This document shows, in pieces, positions 9,079 through 18,432 of a stretch of 64,000 nucleotides of DNA. Origin of the DNA: Lederbergia graminis (GTDB lineage: Bacteria > Bacillota > Bacilli > Bacillales > Bacillaceae_C). Positions within the stretch are counted from its first letter, which is position 1; each line of letters begins with the position of its first letter. The translations under genes were made by a program, and so were the position numbers. The notes under the pieces are model-generated. The model searched no databases. It saw only the letters and a list, made by a program, of their open reading frames with translations, and was not told where the DNA came from. The stretch lies in NCBI RefSeq assembly GCF_042655485.1, contig NZ_JBHSMC010000003.1:186001-250000 (forward strand), in the 5' to 3' direction.

Positions 9079-9120
9079 TAATAGACTTAGAATATCTATA
9101 TTATGTTGAGTATGATGGAA

Positions 9121-9748
9121 GGGCACTATTCGTTGGCAATAGTGCCCTGAATGTTAGGAAACTCGAAAAAAGGTAACTATTCGTTTGGAATAATGCCTTT
9201 AAAGTTAGGAAACTCGAAAAAAGGTAACTATTCGATGGGAATAGTGCCCTTAAAAATAGGAAATTCGAAAAAGGTAACTATTTGATGGGAATAGTGCCCT
9301 TAAAGTTAGGAAATTCGAAAAAAGGTAACTATTCGATTGGAATAGTGCCCGTAAAGATAGGAAACTCGTAAAAAGGTAACTATTCGCCCGAAATAACGCC
9401 CGTAAAACTAGGAAATTCGAAAAAAGGTAACTATTCGATGGGAATAGTGCCCTTAAAGCTAGGAAACTTGAAAAAAGGTAACTATTCGCCCGAAATAACG
9501 CCCTTAAAACTAGGAAATTCGAAAAAAGGTAACTATTTGATGGGAATAGTGCCCTTAAAGCTAGGAAATTCGAAAAAAGGTAACTATTCGATGGGAATAG
9601 TGCCCATAAAGTTAGGAAACTTGAAAAAAGGTACTATTCGCCCAAAATAACGCCCGTAAAGTTAGCAAAGTCCAAAAAGGTCACTATTCGCACAAGATAA
9701 TGCCCTTATAGCTGGAAAATCTTATACACGGTCACTATTCGAACACAA
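9121..9748. repeat. Tandem array of about 13 copies of a 51-bp unit
   Basis: The GGTAACTATT core recurs at 9172, 9223, 9273, 9324, 9375, 9426, 9477, 9528, 9579, 9630, 9679 and 9730, a spacing of 49-51 bases. A unit has the form GGTAACTATTCG, a variable tetramer, AATAGTGCCC, then TAAAGNTAGGAAATTCGAAAAAA. Each GGTAACTATT can pair with the following AATAGTGCCC, so every unit can form a hairpin; the first copy is a perfect 10-bp stem (9121-9147). The tetramers alternate mainly between ATGG and CCCG types. The array lies between convergent genes. Terminal copies change GGTAAC to GGTCAC. Because 51 is divisible by 3 an artefactual ORF appears inside. Confidence 0.9.
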
Positions 9749-9749
9749 T

Positions 9750-9790
9750 AAAGCCCGTGAAAGCTTAACACAAGCTTCACGGGCTTTATT
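9750..9790. terminator. Strong bidirectional terminator
   Basis: The stem AAAGCCCGTGA-AGCTT pairs with AAGCTTCACGGGCTTT around a short loop, with T-rich flanks on both strands. It closes the minus-strand ABC ATPase gene and any transcript reading through the repeat array. Confidence 0.85.
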
Positions 9791-9823
9791 CATACATTTC
9801 AATCTATCTAATTCAAAAGGAAA

Positions 9824-11563
9824 CTACCCTCTCGGTATTGCCACCCAATGTCCTTTCGAAACTTCGACTAACTCTGAATTTTTCAATTGATATTTATCTT
9901 CTTCGGTTTGTTCTTCCATTAGCACTCGTTTCTTTTTAGCTTCTACTTTCGGATCTGGGATTGGAATCGCTGCAAGTAGGGATTTCGTATATTCGTGTTG
10001 TGGGTTCGCGTATAATTCTTCGCTTTCCGCTAGTTCAACAATTTTACCAGCGTACATTACGGCAACCCTGTCACTAATATGCTTCACCATTGATAAATCG
10101 TGGGCGATAAATAAATAAGTCAATCCAAGGCGATGCTGCAAGTCTTCCAATAAATCTACTACTTGTGCTTGAATGGAAACATCCAGTGCAGACAACGGTT
10201 CATCCGCAACGATAAATTTCGGTTCTACTGCTAGTGCACGCGCAATACCAATCCGTTGACGCTGACCACCTGAGAATTCATGTGGATAACGATGCGCATG
10301 TGATGCCTCTAGTCCAACCATATCTAATAACTCTTCCACTCGCTTCAAGCGTTCTGTTTTACTCTTCGTCAAATTATGAATATCAAGCGCTTGTCCGATA
10401 ATATCGACGACTTTAAAGCGCGGGTTCAGTGATGAGTAAGGATCTTGGAAAATCATTTGCATATGACGGCGCATGATTTTCATTTCCTTCTTAGAAAAGC
10501 GATTCACTGCCATACCTTGATATAAAATATCTCCGTCTGTCGGTTCGTGTAGGCGAAGGATTGCTCGTCCAGTTGTCGACTTACCTGAGCCTGATTCACC
10601 TACAAGTCCAAGTGTTTCTCCTGGTTTTATATCGAAGCTTATATTATCTACTGCTCGTAACACATTTCCTTTTCCTAAATCAAAATATTGCTTCAATGAA
10701 CGGACATCAAGTAAAGGAATATTTTGGTTAGAATCAGGGATAATAAGTGGAGCACGTTTTGGCTTCTTCTTCTCATCCAGTCGTGGAAGTGCATTTAATA
10801 GTTTTTGTGTATATGGATGTTTTGGAGCTTCAAAAATCTCTTCTGTCGTTCCGGTCTCCACTACTTCACCGCTTTTCATTACGACAACGCGGTCACACAT
10901 GCCAGCAACTACACCAAGGTCATGCGTAATTAAAATAATAGAAGTACCGAAGCGCTCTTGTATACTTTTCATTAAATTAAGGATTTGTGCCTGAATCGTA
11001 ACATCTAGAGCAGTAGTTGGCTCATCCGCTATTAATAGTGTGGGACGACAAGCTAGTGCGATTGCAATCATGGCACGTTGTCGCATCCCGCCGGAAAATT
11101 CATGAGGATACTGATTATAACGCGCTTCACTGTTACGAATACCAACGAGCTTTAATAATTCGATTGCTTCCTTCTTCGCTTCTACTTTAGACATTTTCTG
11201 GTGTTTAATTAAACTCTCAGAAATCTGTTTCCCGATACGAATGGTAGGGTTGAGTGAGGTCATCGGATCTTGGAAAATCATACTGATGTCGCGACCACGA
11301 ATAGCTTCCATTTCTTTTTCGGTTTTATATGCAAGGTTTTCACCTAGAAAAGTAATTTCTCCTGCCTTCATATAAGAAGGTGGTGATGGAAGTAGGCGCA
11401 TAATGGAACGTGCAGTAACACTTTTTCCGCTTCCTGATTCACCTACTATTCCAAGCGTTTCTCCTTTACCAACTGTAAAGCTAACACCACGAACAGCTTC
11501 AAATTCCTGTTCATGTGATTGGAAAGAAACGCGTAAATCTTTCACTTGTAAAATTGGTTCCAA
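9824..11563 (-). CDS. Fused dual-ATPase of an oligopeptide-type ABC transporter
   Basis: About 579 residues with two complete nucleotide-binding domains in one chain, as in GsiA-type proteins (a fused OppD-OppF). Domain 1 has GESGSGKSVT, the signature FSGGMRQRAMIAIALA and Walker B LLIADEPTTALD; domain 2 has GESGSGKSTTG, FSGGQRQRIGIARALA and FIVADEPLSALD. Each domain is followed by the OppD/F C-terminal segment (EAPKHPYTQKLL, ANPQHEYTKSLL). It should energise the two permeases encoded divergently. The start is ambiguous: a TTG at 11563 has AAGGTGG at good spacing, while an in-frame GTG at 11572 overlaps that site. Confidence 0.92.
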   Translation of the reverse strand: MEPILQVKDLRVSFQSHEQEFEAVRGVSFTVGKGETLGIVGESGSGKSVTARSIMRLLPSPPSYMKAGEITFLGENLAYKTEKEMEAIRGRDISMIFQDPMTSLNPTIRIGKQISESLIKHQKMSKVEAKKEAIELLKLVGIRNSEARYNQYPHEFSGGMRQRAMIAIALACRPTLLIADEPTTALDVTIQAQILNLMKSIQERFGTSIILITHDLGVVAGMCDRVVVMKSGEVVETGTTEEIFEAPKHPYTQKLLNALPRLDEKKKPKRAPLIIPDSNQNIPLLDVRSLKQYFDLGKGNVLRAVDNISFDIKPGETLGLVGESGSGKSTTGRAILRLHEPTDGDILYQGMAVNRFSKKEMKIMRRHMQMIFQDPYSSLNPRFKVVDIIGQALDIHNLTKSKTERLKRVEELLDMVGLEASHAHRYPHEFSGGQRQRIGIARALAVEPKFIVADEPLSALDVSIQAQVVDLLEDLQHRLGLTYLFIAHDLSMVKHISDRVAVMYAGKIVELAESEELYANPQHEYTKSLLAAIPIPDPKVEAKKKRVLMEEQTEEDKYQLKNSELVEVSKGHWVAIPRG

Positions 11564-11753
11564 TGCTGCCACCTTCCAAAATGTTTGATTTTATACATAA
11601 ATGTTATTCGTTATATAACTTATTCGCAACTACTATATATAGATTCACTTGCTTAAAAGACGCTTTATATAGTGCACAAGATTGGCCATCTAAGACTAAT
11701 TTCGATAACATATTTAAAGACTATACAGTAGTTATCCTACTATAATCTAATTA

Positions 11754-11782
11754 TTGACTTTATAACTTTACTAAAATAAAAT
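11754..11782 (+). promoter_or_regulatory. Sigma-A type promoter for the ABC permease operon
   Basis: TTGACT (11754-11759) and TAAAAT (11777-11782) are separated by 17 bases and lie about 50 bases upstream of the first permease start, in an AT-rich divergent intergenic region of about 266 bases. The match is close to the vegetative consensus; no transcription data support it. Confidence 0.65.
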
Positions 11783-11829
11783 ATACTATATCGCTCGGAA
11801 TAATGCAATTAAAGGAAGGGGGTACAATA

Positions 11830-13251
11830 ATGGGGGCAAATATAGTAGAAACGATAAAGTTTACATTCGTAAAAATGCAACGGCGTCCTTCTTATAAATA
11901 TATTTTAATGATTTTAGGACTACCTGTATACATTTTTGCTTTTATATATTTTCTGATAAAGAAAAAGAACGATGCTTATTTTCGAATTGTAGAAAATACG
12001 CGCGCTGATCTCATTAATTCGGGCTACAAAGAGAACTTACAGCAAGAATTAAAGGAACAGTTATTAAGAAAACATGAATTTTTCAATGAAAAAGTAAGCG
12101 AGCAAGAGCTATCAAAACAAGTCGATAAATTAACAACGGAGAAATTCGAGAAAGCTGTATTAGAAAAAACGCAAGAACAACTAGAGATACAAGGTGTAAA
12201 GAAAGTTACCTTTATCGAAAGCTTTCAATCGCTATTATCTAATCCATTATTTCTGATTTTATCCTTTATACCAGGATTGCTCATGTATGTATTAATATTT
12301 TTGTACAGTAATCCTTTCGTTAAATACGTTTTTGAAAGACTACTAATGACGATATTTGTCATTTTTGGTGTTGTTGTACTTGTATTTACTATCTTATATC
12401 TTTCGCCATTTGATCCTGCTGCCAATATTCTAGGAGAGACAGCAACGAGGGAACAAATCGCGAACTTTAATCGAATATACGGACTCGATTTACCATACTT
12501 AACGCAATTATGGAATGCAGTAACGGGAATTGCGACATTTGACCTTGGAAATTCATATGCAGGAAATGAAAATGTTGCAGTAAGTATTGCGAATAAGTTT
12601 CCAATTACTTTTACCATTACGATGTTTTCGTTATTAATGGCAATTGCAATTGCGATTCCAGTTGGAATAGTATCTGCAATGAAGCCAAATTCCTTTATGG
12701 ATTATACATTTATGTTCATCGCGCTCCTTGGCTTGTCTATTCCTAACTTTTGGCAAGGGTTAATTTTTATCCTGAACTTTTCCATTAAGCTACAATGGTT
12801 ACCAGCAACATTTAACCCAGATAACTGGGTCTCGATGATTATGCCGGTAGTTGTGTTGGGTACAGGACTTACTGCCTCGGTAGCAAGAATGACGCGATCG
12901 TCGATGCTGGAGGTTATAAATGAAGACTACATTATTACAGCAAAAGCAAAAGGATTAAATAAAAGCCAAGTATTATGGAAGCATGCGGTTGGTAATGCGA
13001 TGATCCCGATCATAACCGTAATTGGTCTTCTTTTTGGTGGAATGCTTGGTGGAGCAGCAGTAACAGAGAAGGTATTTAATATTAGCGGTATCGGAAGTTA
13101 TATCGTCGATAAACAATTTATACCGGACATTCCTGCCATACTAGCTGGAGTTGTCTATGTTGCTGTCACTATTTCATTAGTCAATGTAATTATTGATATT
13201 TTATATGCATTTTTTGATCCACGGATTCGATCAAAAATGAAACATTATTAA
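11830..13251 (+). CDS. Peptide-type ABC transporter permease (OppB-like) with N-terminal extension
   Basis: A 473-residue membrane protein. The C-terminal ~300 residues are a standard OppB/DppB permease, with the cytoplasmic EAA-loop ITAKAKGLNKSQVLWKHAVG and the GLDLPYLTQLW segment after the first core helix. The N-terminal ~170 residues are extra: one transmembrane helix, a charged coiled-coil-like stretch rich in Glu, Lys and Gln, then a second hydrophobic segment. The ATG at 11830 follows AAGGAAGGGGG; the upstream ATG at 11803 has no such site. It is first in an operon with the second permease and the binding protein. Confidence 0.9.
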   Translation: MGANIVETIKFTFVKMQRRPSYKYILMILGLPVYIFAFIYFLIKKKNDAYFRIVENTRADLINSGYKENLQQELKEQLLRKHEFFNEKVSEQELSKQVDKLTTEKFEKAVLEKTQEQLEIQGVKKVTFIESFQSLLSNPLFLILSFIPGLLMYVLIFLYSNPFVKYVFERLLMTIFVIFGVVVLVFTILYLSPFDPAANILGETATREQIANFNRIYGLDLPYLTQLWNAVTGIATFDLGNSYAGNENVAVSIANKFPITFTITMFSLLMAIAIAIPVGIVSAMKPNSFMDYTFMFIALLGLSIPNFWQGLIFILNFSIKLQWLPATFNPDNWVSMIMPVVVLGTGLTASVARMTRSSMLEVINEDYIITAKAKGLNKSQVLWKHAVGNAMIPIITVIGLLFGGMLGGAAVTEKVFNISGIGSYIVDKQFIPDIPAILAGVVYVAVTISLVNVIIDILYAFFDPRIRSKMKHY

Positions 13252-13264
13252 AGCAGGTGTAGTG

Positions 13265-14779
13265 ATGTCGAACGAATTAAAAAAGGTTGCCAGTGATAAA
13301 AGGGAGCATGCACTAAAGTTAACACCTGAATATGCTCAAGCAAGCTTTACGTGGATCGCTTCACTTTTGCTCACGTTAATCTTATTGATAAATAGTTTTG
13401 ATTTTTCAGCGCAAACATTGAAACCAACAATGTTTGCGATATCTATTGTATATGCGGTATTTACGCTCATTCAAGTATTGATTACGGTGAAAATTAGAAA
13501 AGATTTGCTGCGAACTGGTGAGATTCAAAAAAACACCCGATTACTAGGATATATTCAAATTGTTAGTATACTAACAGCGAATATTTTCACATTTACGTTC
13601 GCATGTAACTTGGTGAAAAACAAGAAAACAATTGAATACACATTTGCGGTTTATATGTTGTTAACCCAACTGTTTATTATTGCTGTATCTGCGTTAAATA
13701 TCTTTAAACCATATGTTGCAGATACGTTTCCATTAGCAATGCTTGCCTTAATGGTATTGGCAGTTTTTCAGTTTATCGTATTACTTCTAGTTGCAAAATA
13801 TGTAACAGATACAAATGTACCCAAATGGATGCTCGCGATTGCTGTTATTTTGATTTTAACGGTAATCACAGGTAACGTATTTGCCTTATTGCTTGGAGCA
13901 AATTTATTGATTAAGATTATCAATCGTGATAAACCAAGTAGTGGGAAGTGGGTACGAGTGTGGGAAACCATCGCAAAAAATTCGATGGCAATGCTAGGCT
14001 TGTTCTTTATAGTCTTTGTCTTTGCTATTTCTGTATGTAGTCAATTTACTTTTGATTATGCGATGGCAGTAGAAAATAATTATGCCGCTATCCTACAACC
14101 ACCTAGTCTCATGTACCCGCTAGGAACAGATAATTTTGGAAGAGATTTATTCTCCAGAATTGTGTTCGGGGCACAAATATCCTTTATTGTTGGGATATTA
14201 TCAACGCTTATTCCCGTCATTATCGGAGGAATTCTTGGAGCACTTGCAGGGTACTATAGTGAACGAACAGATAATATTATCATGCGTTTACTAGATATCT
14301 TATATGCGATACCAGGAATTCTACTTGCAATTGCAATTATCGCTGCGTTTGGTGCTAATACAACGAACTTGATTATTGCGCTCAGTGTAGGCTCCATTCC
14401 TACATATGCAAGGACAATGCGTGCCAATGTGCTGATGGTTTCTAATTTAGAATATGTTGCTGCTGCACGGGCATTAGGTGAAAAAGATTGGACAATCATT
14501 TTCAAACATGTCGTACCTAACTCATTAGCACCGATGATTGTAAAGTCAACGTTAACAATTGGTGGTGCAGTTATTGCGACAAGTAGTTTAAGTTACCTTG
14601 GACTGGGTGTAGAACCACATATCCCAGAATGGGGAAATATATTAAAACTAGGAAGTACGTATTTAGAAACTCATTCTTATTTAGCAATCTGGCCAGGGGT
14701 AGCCATTATTGCCCTCGTATTATCCTTTAACTTTTTAGGGGATGCCTTAAGAGATGCACTTGATCCAAAATTGGATTAG
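13265..14779 (+). CDS. Peptide-type ABC transporter permease (OppC-like) with N-terminal membrane extension
   Basis: A 504-residue protein. The C-terminal ~270 residues are a typical OppC/DppC permease (LGTDNFGRDLFSRIVFGAQ and EAA-loop VAAARALGEKDWTIIFKHVV). The N-terminal ~230 residues add about six predicted helices not found in ordinary OppC, where a single helix precedes the core. The start is taken at ATG 13265; a GTG lies one codon before it. It follows the OppB-like gene by 13 bases. The paired extensions on both permeases suggest a distinct subfamily, related in layout to AmiC-like permeases. Confidence 0.9.
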   Translation: MSNELKKVASDKREHALKLTPEYAQASFTWIASLLLTLILLINSFDFSAQTLKPTMFAISIVYAVFTLIQVLITVKIRKDLLRTGEIQKNTRLLGYIQIVSILTANIFTFTFACNLVKNKKTIEYTFAVYMLLTQLFIIAVSALNIFKPYVADTFPLAMLALMVLAVFQFIVLLLVAKYVTDTNVPKWMLAIAVILILTVITGNVFALLLGANLLIKIINRDKPSSGKWVRVWETIAKNSMAMLGLFFIVFVFAISVCSQFTFDYAMAVENNYAAILQPPSLMYPLGTDNFGRDLFSRIVFGAQISFIVGILSTLIPVIIGGILGALAGYYSERTDNIIMRLLDILYAIPGILLAIAIIAAFGANTTNLIIALSVGSIPTYARTMRANVLMVSNLEYVAAARALGEKDWTIIFKHVVPNSLAPMIVKSTLTIGGAVIATSSLSYLGLGVEPHIPEWGNILKLGSTYLETHSYLAIWPGVAIIALVLSFNFLGDALRDALDPKLD

Positions 14780-14823
14780 AGTATATATATCATCATCGTT
14801 AATCAAAAAAGGAGGAAGTATTC

Positions 14824-16623
14824 ATGAAAAAAAGTATCATCCCAATTCTGCTATCATTTGTTTTAGTACTAGCAGGTTGCGTTAATACCAAGTCAGATGT
14901 AAATGACGGCGGTAAAAAGAATGGTGAAGCAGTAGAAATTGAGTTACTAGGAATGACAAGTGACCAAGACGATCTTAATATTGTTCGCGACCAACTTTCG
15001 AAGGCTGGATTTAAAGTAAAACTTAACCTTCAACCGGATTATGGTAGCTTCAGTGCACAAGAAGATGCTGGAAACTATGACCTTTCAATGTCTGGATGGA
15101 CAACAGTAACTGGTAACCCGGATTACGCAGTACGATCTCTATTTATTACTGGTGGAGATTACAGCAGAATTTCGGATGAAGAAGTTGACAAATTAATTGA
15201 AAAAGCAAGTACGGAAACACCAGAAGAATATGTTCAAACATACAAAGAACTAGAACAACGTTTAGTATTTGATAAAGCGTATATTGCACCACTATATAGA
15301 AATTACAAAACACAAGCTGTAAACAAGGATGTACTTAACGCAGATACAGTTAGATTATCTAAATCTCGTTCCCTTGCTTGGGAAGATATTGATTTCAACG
15401 ATTCATCTAAGCGTGATACAGAACCATTAATCTTGTCACAATCTAACCCTACATTAACATCTCTTGACCCTATTAAAGGGAATGATGGTTCCATTAACAT
15501 GTTGAACACGAATATGTACGTTCGTTTAGTAAACTTAACAGATGATGACCAAGTAACATCTGATGCATCTTTATCATGGAACCATACGATTGCAGAAGGA
15601 AACTCTGAGTATTACTTCATTTTAAGAGATGATATTAATTTTGCGAAAATAACGGACAAAAAAGCAGTAGATACTGGTGAACGCGTTGGTGCGGAGGATG
15701 TTATCTTCTCTCTAAACCGTGCAAAAGATAAAAACTCTGTACCAGATCACAGAACATATACATTGCATGAACATATTGACACGGTTGAAGTTGTAACGGA
15801 TTTAAGTGAATTAGAAAGTGTTACACAATCAGATGGTAGTGGCACAATTAGAGAAGGTCTTGAAGAAGGATTAGATACGAAAATTAGTGAGCTTGTTGCT
15901 GATAAAACAGCAGTAGATAACGGAGCAGGGAAATATCAAGTTGTAAAATTAACAACTACGAAACCATTCCCACAAGTATTAAACTACTTGGCTCACCAAT
16001 CTGCAGGTATTGTTTCACAAAAACAAGTGGAAAGCATTAATACGTATGATGTAGCAGAATTTGATGTAAATAAAGATATTCCATATGGTGACCAAAACAC
16101 AGTAACAGAAGGTCCGTCATATGATAACCATCTATATGCATCAGGTCCATACATCTTATCTTACAAAAATGACTATGAAGCTGAGTTCTTAAAGAATCCT
16201 GCATATATGCCAGGAACAGAAAATGAGCCTAATATTTCTACAGTAACAGTTCGCTTCATTAAAGATGCGGATAGTACACTTTCCGCTTTAAGAAATGGTG
16301 AAATTTACGTATACTATGGTGTTCCTGAAACAAAATATGATGTAGTAGAAAATGACAGCAAGCTTCGTTTACAACGTATTGAAAGTAACGCAGCTACTTA
16401 TATGTTGTTTAACCCAAGTGAAAAACGTGAAGTTGGAAAGAGCGAGGATTTACGTAAAGCAATCCTTTACTCCATTAACCAACAAGACTTCATTGATTTC
16501 TATCAAGGTAATGTCATTAAAGCAGTTTCTACTGTAAGTCCACTAGTGGATACTGGAAATGAACTTGTAGCTGATAAAGAAAAAGCACAAGAACATTTAA
16601 ACAAGTACCTAGAAAGTAAATAA
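14824..16623 (+). CDS. OppA-family substrate-binding lipoprotein, apparently circularly permuted
   Basis: A 599-residue lipoprotein with lipobox LAGC (Cys19) and GGAGG upstream of the ATG. The order of conserved SBP_bac_5 blocks is unusual. Residues ~37-165 match what is normally the C-terminal part of OppA proteins: LSKAGFKVKLNL, GNYDLSMSGWTTVTGNPDY, ISDEEVDKLIEKAS and FDKAYIAPLYRNY. The normal N-terminal block starts only at about residue 201 (LILSQSNPTLTSLDPIKGND), followed by GAEDVIFSLNRAKD, YASGPYILSYKN and DLRKAILYSINQQDFIDF. The protein ends with DKEKAQEHLNKYLESK, exactly the point that normally precedes the first block. It presumably delivers peptides to the adjacent permeases. Confidence 0.9.
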   Translation: MKKSIIPILLSFVLVLAGCVNTKSDVNDGGKKNGEAVEIELLGMTSDQDDLNIVRDQLSKAGFKVKLNLQPDYGSFSAQEDAGNYDLSMSGWTTVTGNPDYAVRSLFITGGDYSRISDEEVDKLIEKASTETPEEYVQTYKELEQRLVFDKAYIAPLYRNYKTQAVNKDVLNADTVRLSKSRSLAWEDIDFNDSSKRDTEPLILSQSNPTLTSLDPIKGNDGSINMLNTNMYVRLVNLTDDDQVTSDASLSWNHTIAEGNSEYYFILRDDINFAKITDKKAVDTGERVGAEDVIFSLNRAKDKNSVPDHRTYTLHEHIDTVEVVTDLSELESVTQSDGSGTIREGLEEGLDTKISELVADKTAVDNGAGKYQVVKLTTTKPFPQVLNYLAHQSAGIVSQKQVESINTYDVAEFDVNKDIPYGDQNTVTEGPSYDNHLYASGPYILSYKNDYEAEFLKNPAYMPGTENEPNISTVTVRFIKDADSTLSALRNGEIYVYYGVPETKYDVVENDSKLRLQRIESNAATYMLFNPSEKREVGKSEDLRKAILYSINQQDFIDFYQGNVIKAVSTVSPLVDTGNELVADKEKAQEHLNKYLESK

Positions 16624-16628
16624 GATAG

Positions 16629-16666
16629 TGAAAGGGTGACCCGAAATTACGTGGGTCACCCTTTCT
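16629..16666. terminator. Bidirectional terminator between convergent genes
   Basis: A 13-bp perfect stem (GAAAGGGTGACCC / GGGTCACCCTTTC) closes the binding-protein gene on the plus strand and the following minus-strand gene. Confidence 0.85.
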
Positions 16667-16667
16667 A

Positions 16668-17081
16668 TTATGCAAGTGTAATACCGATAACGTTTGTTGC
16701 CTCTTCATGGAGCGTGCAATTTTTTGCAAGCATTTGTTTTAGAGTTTCTAGTTTTTGTGAATCTAAATGTAATCCACTAATACCTTTTTCTGTTACTTCG
16801 AAATCACGAGCTGGTTCGAGATCCCATTTTGTTTTCAATAAAGTTTGTAATCCTCTAATAGTCATGAATTTAACTTTATAGCCGTTTGATAAAATTCCAT
16901 TCAATACATTTTTGTCTTTAGATGCAACTCCTAATAACTCATCAAAATAAAGACCTTCTTCTTCCCATATATTTATATTGTTAGTTGTAATGTGAGTGAA
17001 GATGTCTTCGTCAGATAGTCCTTTTTGGCGTAGTGCTTCTAGTGCATGTGCAGAAGGTAGTGCGATAAGCTGTAATTCCAA
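16668..17081 (-). CDS. Conserved-looking hypothetical protein
   Basis: I do not recognise this 137-residue protein. It is soluble, with no signal peptide or membrane segment. It begins MELQLIALPSAHALEAL and contains EEEGLYFDELLGVASKD and KVKFMTIRGLQTLLKTKWDL. Translation likely starts at TTG with GGGGG about 8 bases upstream. It stands alone on the minus strand between the peptide transporter and the first M20 gene, with the shared terminator at its end. Codon use looks like its neighbours, so it is likely a real gene. Confidence 0.65.
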   Translation of the reverse strand: MELQLIALPSAHALEALRQKGLSDEDIFTHITTNNINIWEEEGLYFDELLGVASKDKNVLNGILSNGYKVKFMTIRGLQTLLKTKWDLEPARDFEVTEKGISGLHLDSQKLETLKQMLAKNCTLHEEATNVIGITLA

Positions 17082-17241
17082 TTGTTATTCCCCCATTACA
17101 TATGATGTATAATGTTATTATGGAAGAGTAATCTGAGATTTGCAATTTAGAAATAATGGAATGATCACTAAACATAAACGAAGAGTGATCATCAATAACG
17201 AATTATTACGATATTTATCGCATAGAAGGTAGGGAACTACA

Positions 17242-18372
17242 ATGAGTGTGAATCTACAAGAAAAGTTGATACGTTATCGACGTGAGTTACATATGTATCC
17301 AGAATTATCGATGCAAGAATTTGAAACAACGCGCAGGATTCGTCAATGGCTTGAGGAAGCGGGAATATCGATTTTAGACTTACCATTGAAGGTAGGTGTA
17401 GTAGCAGAGATTACCGGTGAACAGCCTGGTCCTACCATCGCTTTAAGAGCTGATATCGACGCTTTGCCAATTAAGGAGAATACTGATTTACCTTATTCCT
17501 CTTTAAGAGAGGGGATTATGCATGCATGCGGGCATGATTTCCATACAGCAGCAATGATCGGTGCAGCAACCCTTTTGCAAGCTAAAAAAGCAGAATTGAA
17601 AGGGACGGTACGAATTATCTTTCAGCCAGCAGAGGAAATCTCTCAAGGTGCGATTGAAATTGATAAAGCAGGTGGACTTGAAGGTGTTACAGCCATCTTT
17701 GGAATGCATAATAAAACAGATCTACCAGTAGGCACAGTTGGTGTACGGGATGGTGCCTTAATGGCGAGTGTTGATCGATTTGAAATAGAAATAACTGGTG
17801 TCGGGGGTCATGCAGGAATTCCCAATAACGCGATAGATCCAATTGTGATTGCGAGTCAAATAGTGACAGCACTACAAAGTATCATTAGTCGCAATGTAGA
17901 TCCATTCCATAATGCAGTTATAAGTGTTACACGGATTCAATCAGGAACTACTTGGAATGTTATTCCTGAAAAAGCAGTACTAGAAGGTACAGTGAGAACA
18001 TTTCAAGATGAAGCGCGAGAACTTATTCCAACGTTAATGAAGCGGACTGCAGAAGGCATTGCCCAATCATTTGGAGCAGAGGCGAAATTCCATTGGTATC
18101 CATATATGCCTGTTGTCGATAATGATAGTAGTTTACGAGACATAATAACAGAAACAGCAGTAGAGCAAGGACTACAAGTAGTGGAGGCAGTTCCAAGTCC
18201 TGCTGGCGAAGATTTTGCTTATTATCAAACGAAAATTCCAGGCTATTTTATCTGGATGGGAGTTGATGGACCATACGAATGGCATCATCCAAAGTTTGTA
18301 TTAAACGAAGATGCACTAATCCTTGCAGCCGAGTATTTTGCTAGATTAGCGGAGAAAGTGTTAAATAATTAA
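17242..18372 (+). CDS. M20 family amidohydrolase (N-acyl amino acid deacylase-like)
   Basis: A 376-residue zinc-dependent amidohydrolase. HACGHDFHTAAM supplies the metal-binding Cys/His pair, PAEEISQGA the catalytic Glu pair, FGMHNKTDLP the next His, and YEWHHPKF the C-terminal His; the insert beginning GVGGHAGIPNNAIDP is the dimerisation domain. Family members remove acyl groups from N-acyl amino acids or hydrolyse related amides in the cytoplasm. It closely parallels the second M20 protein at 20709. GAAGGTAGGG precedes the ATG. A strong terminator follows, so it is transcribed separately from the catabolic operon downstream. Confidence 0.9.
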   Translation: MSVNLQEKLIRYRRELHMYPELSMQEFETTRRIRQWLEEAGISILDLPLKVGVVAEITGEQPGPTIALRADIDALPIKENTDLPYSSLREGIMHACGHDFHTAAMIGAATLLQAKKAELKGTVRIIFQPAEEISQGAIEIDKAGGLEGVTAIFGMHNKTDLPVGTVGVRDGALMASVDRFEIEITGVGGHAGIPNNAIDPIVIASQIVTALQSIISRNVDPFHNAVISVTRIQSGTTWNVIPEKAVLEGTVRTFQDEARELIPTLMKRTAEGIAQSFGAEAKFHWYPYMPVVDNDSSLRDIITETAVEQGLQVVEAVPSPAGEDFAYYQTKIPGYFIWMGVDGPYEWHHPKFVLNEDALILAAEYFARLAEKVLNN

Positions 18373-18387
18373 ATAGCAATAATATAA

Positions 18388-18432
18388 GAATCGATAGATT
18401 AAATTACACTAATCTACTCGATTCTTTTTTAT
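18388..18432 (+). terminator. Rho-independent terminator after the first M20 gene
   Basis: A long stem (AGAATCGA-TAGATTA with TAATCTACTCGATTCT, one bulge) is followed by TTTTTTATTTTT. Confidence 0.85.

Noticed and set aside
9438..9650. A 70-codon open frame with 17-residue periodic peptide (LKLGNSKKGNY type)
   Set aside because: It is produced by the 51-bp tandem repeat, whose length is divisible by 3. There is no ribosome binding site, and the frame is broken where a unit loses a base.
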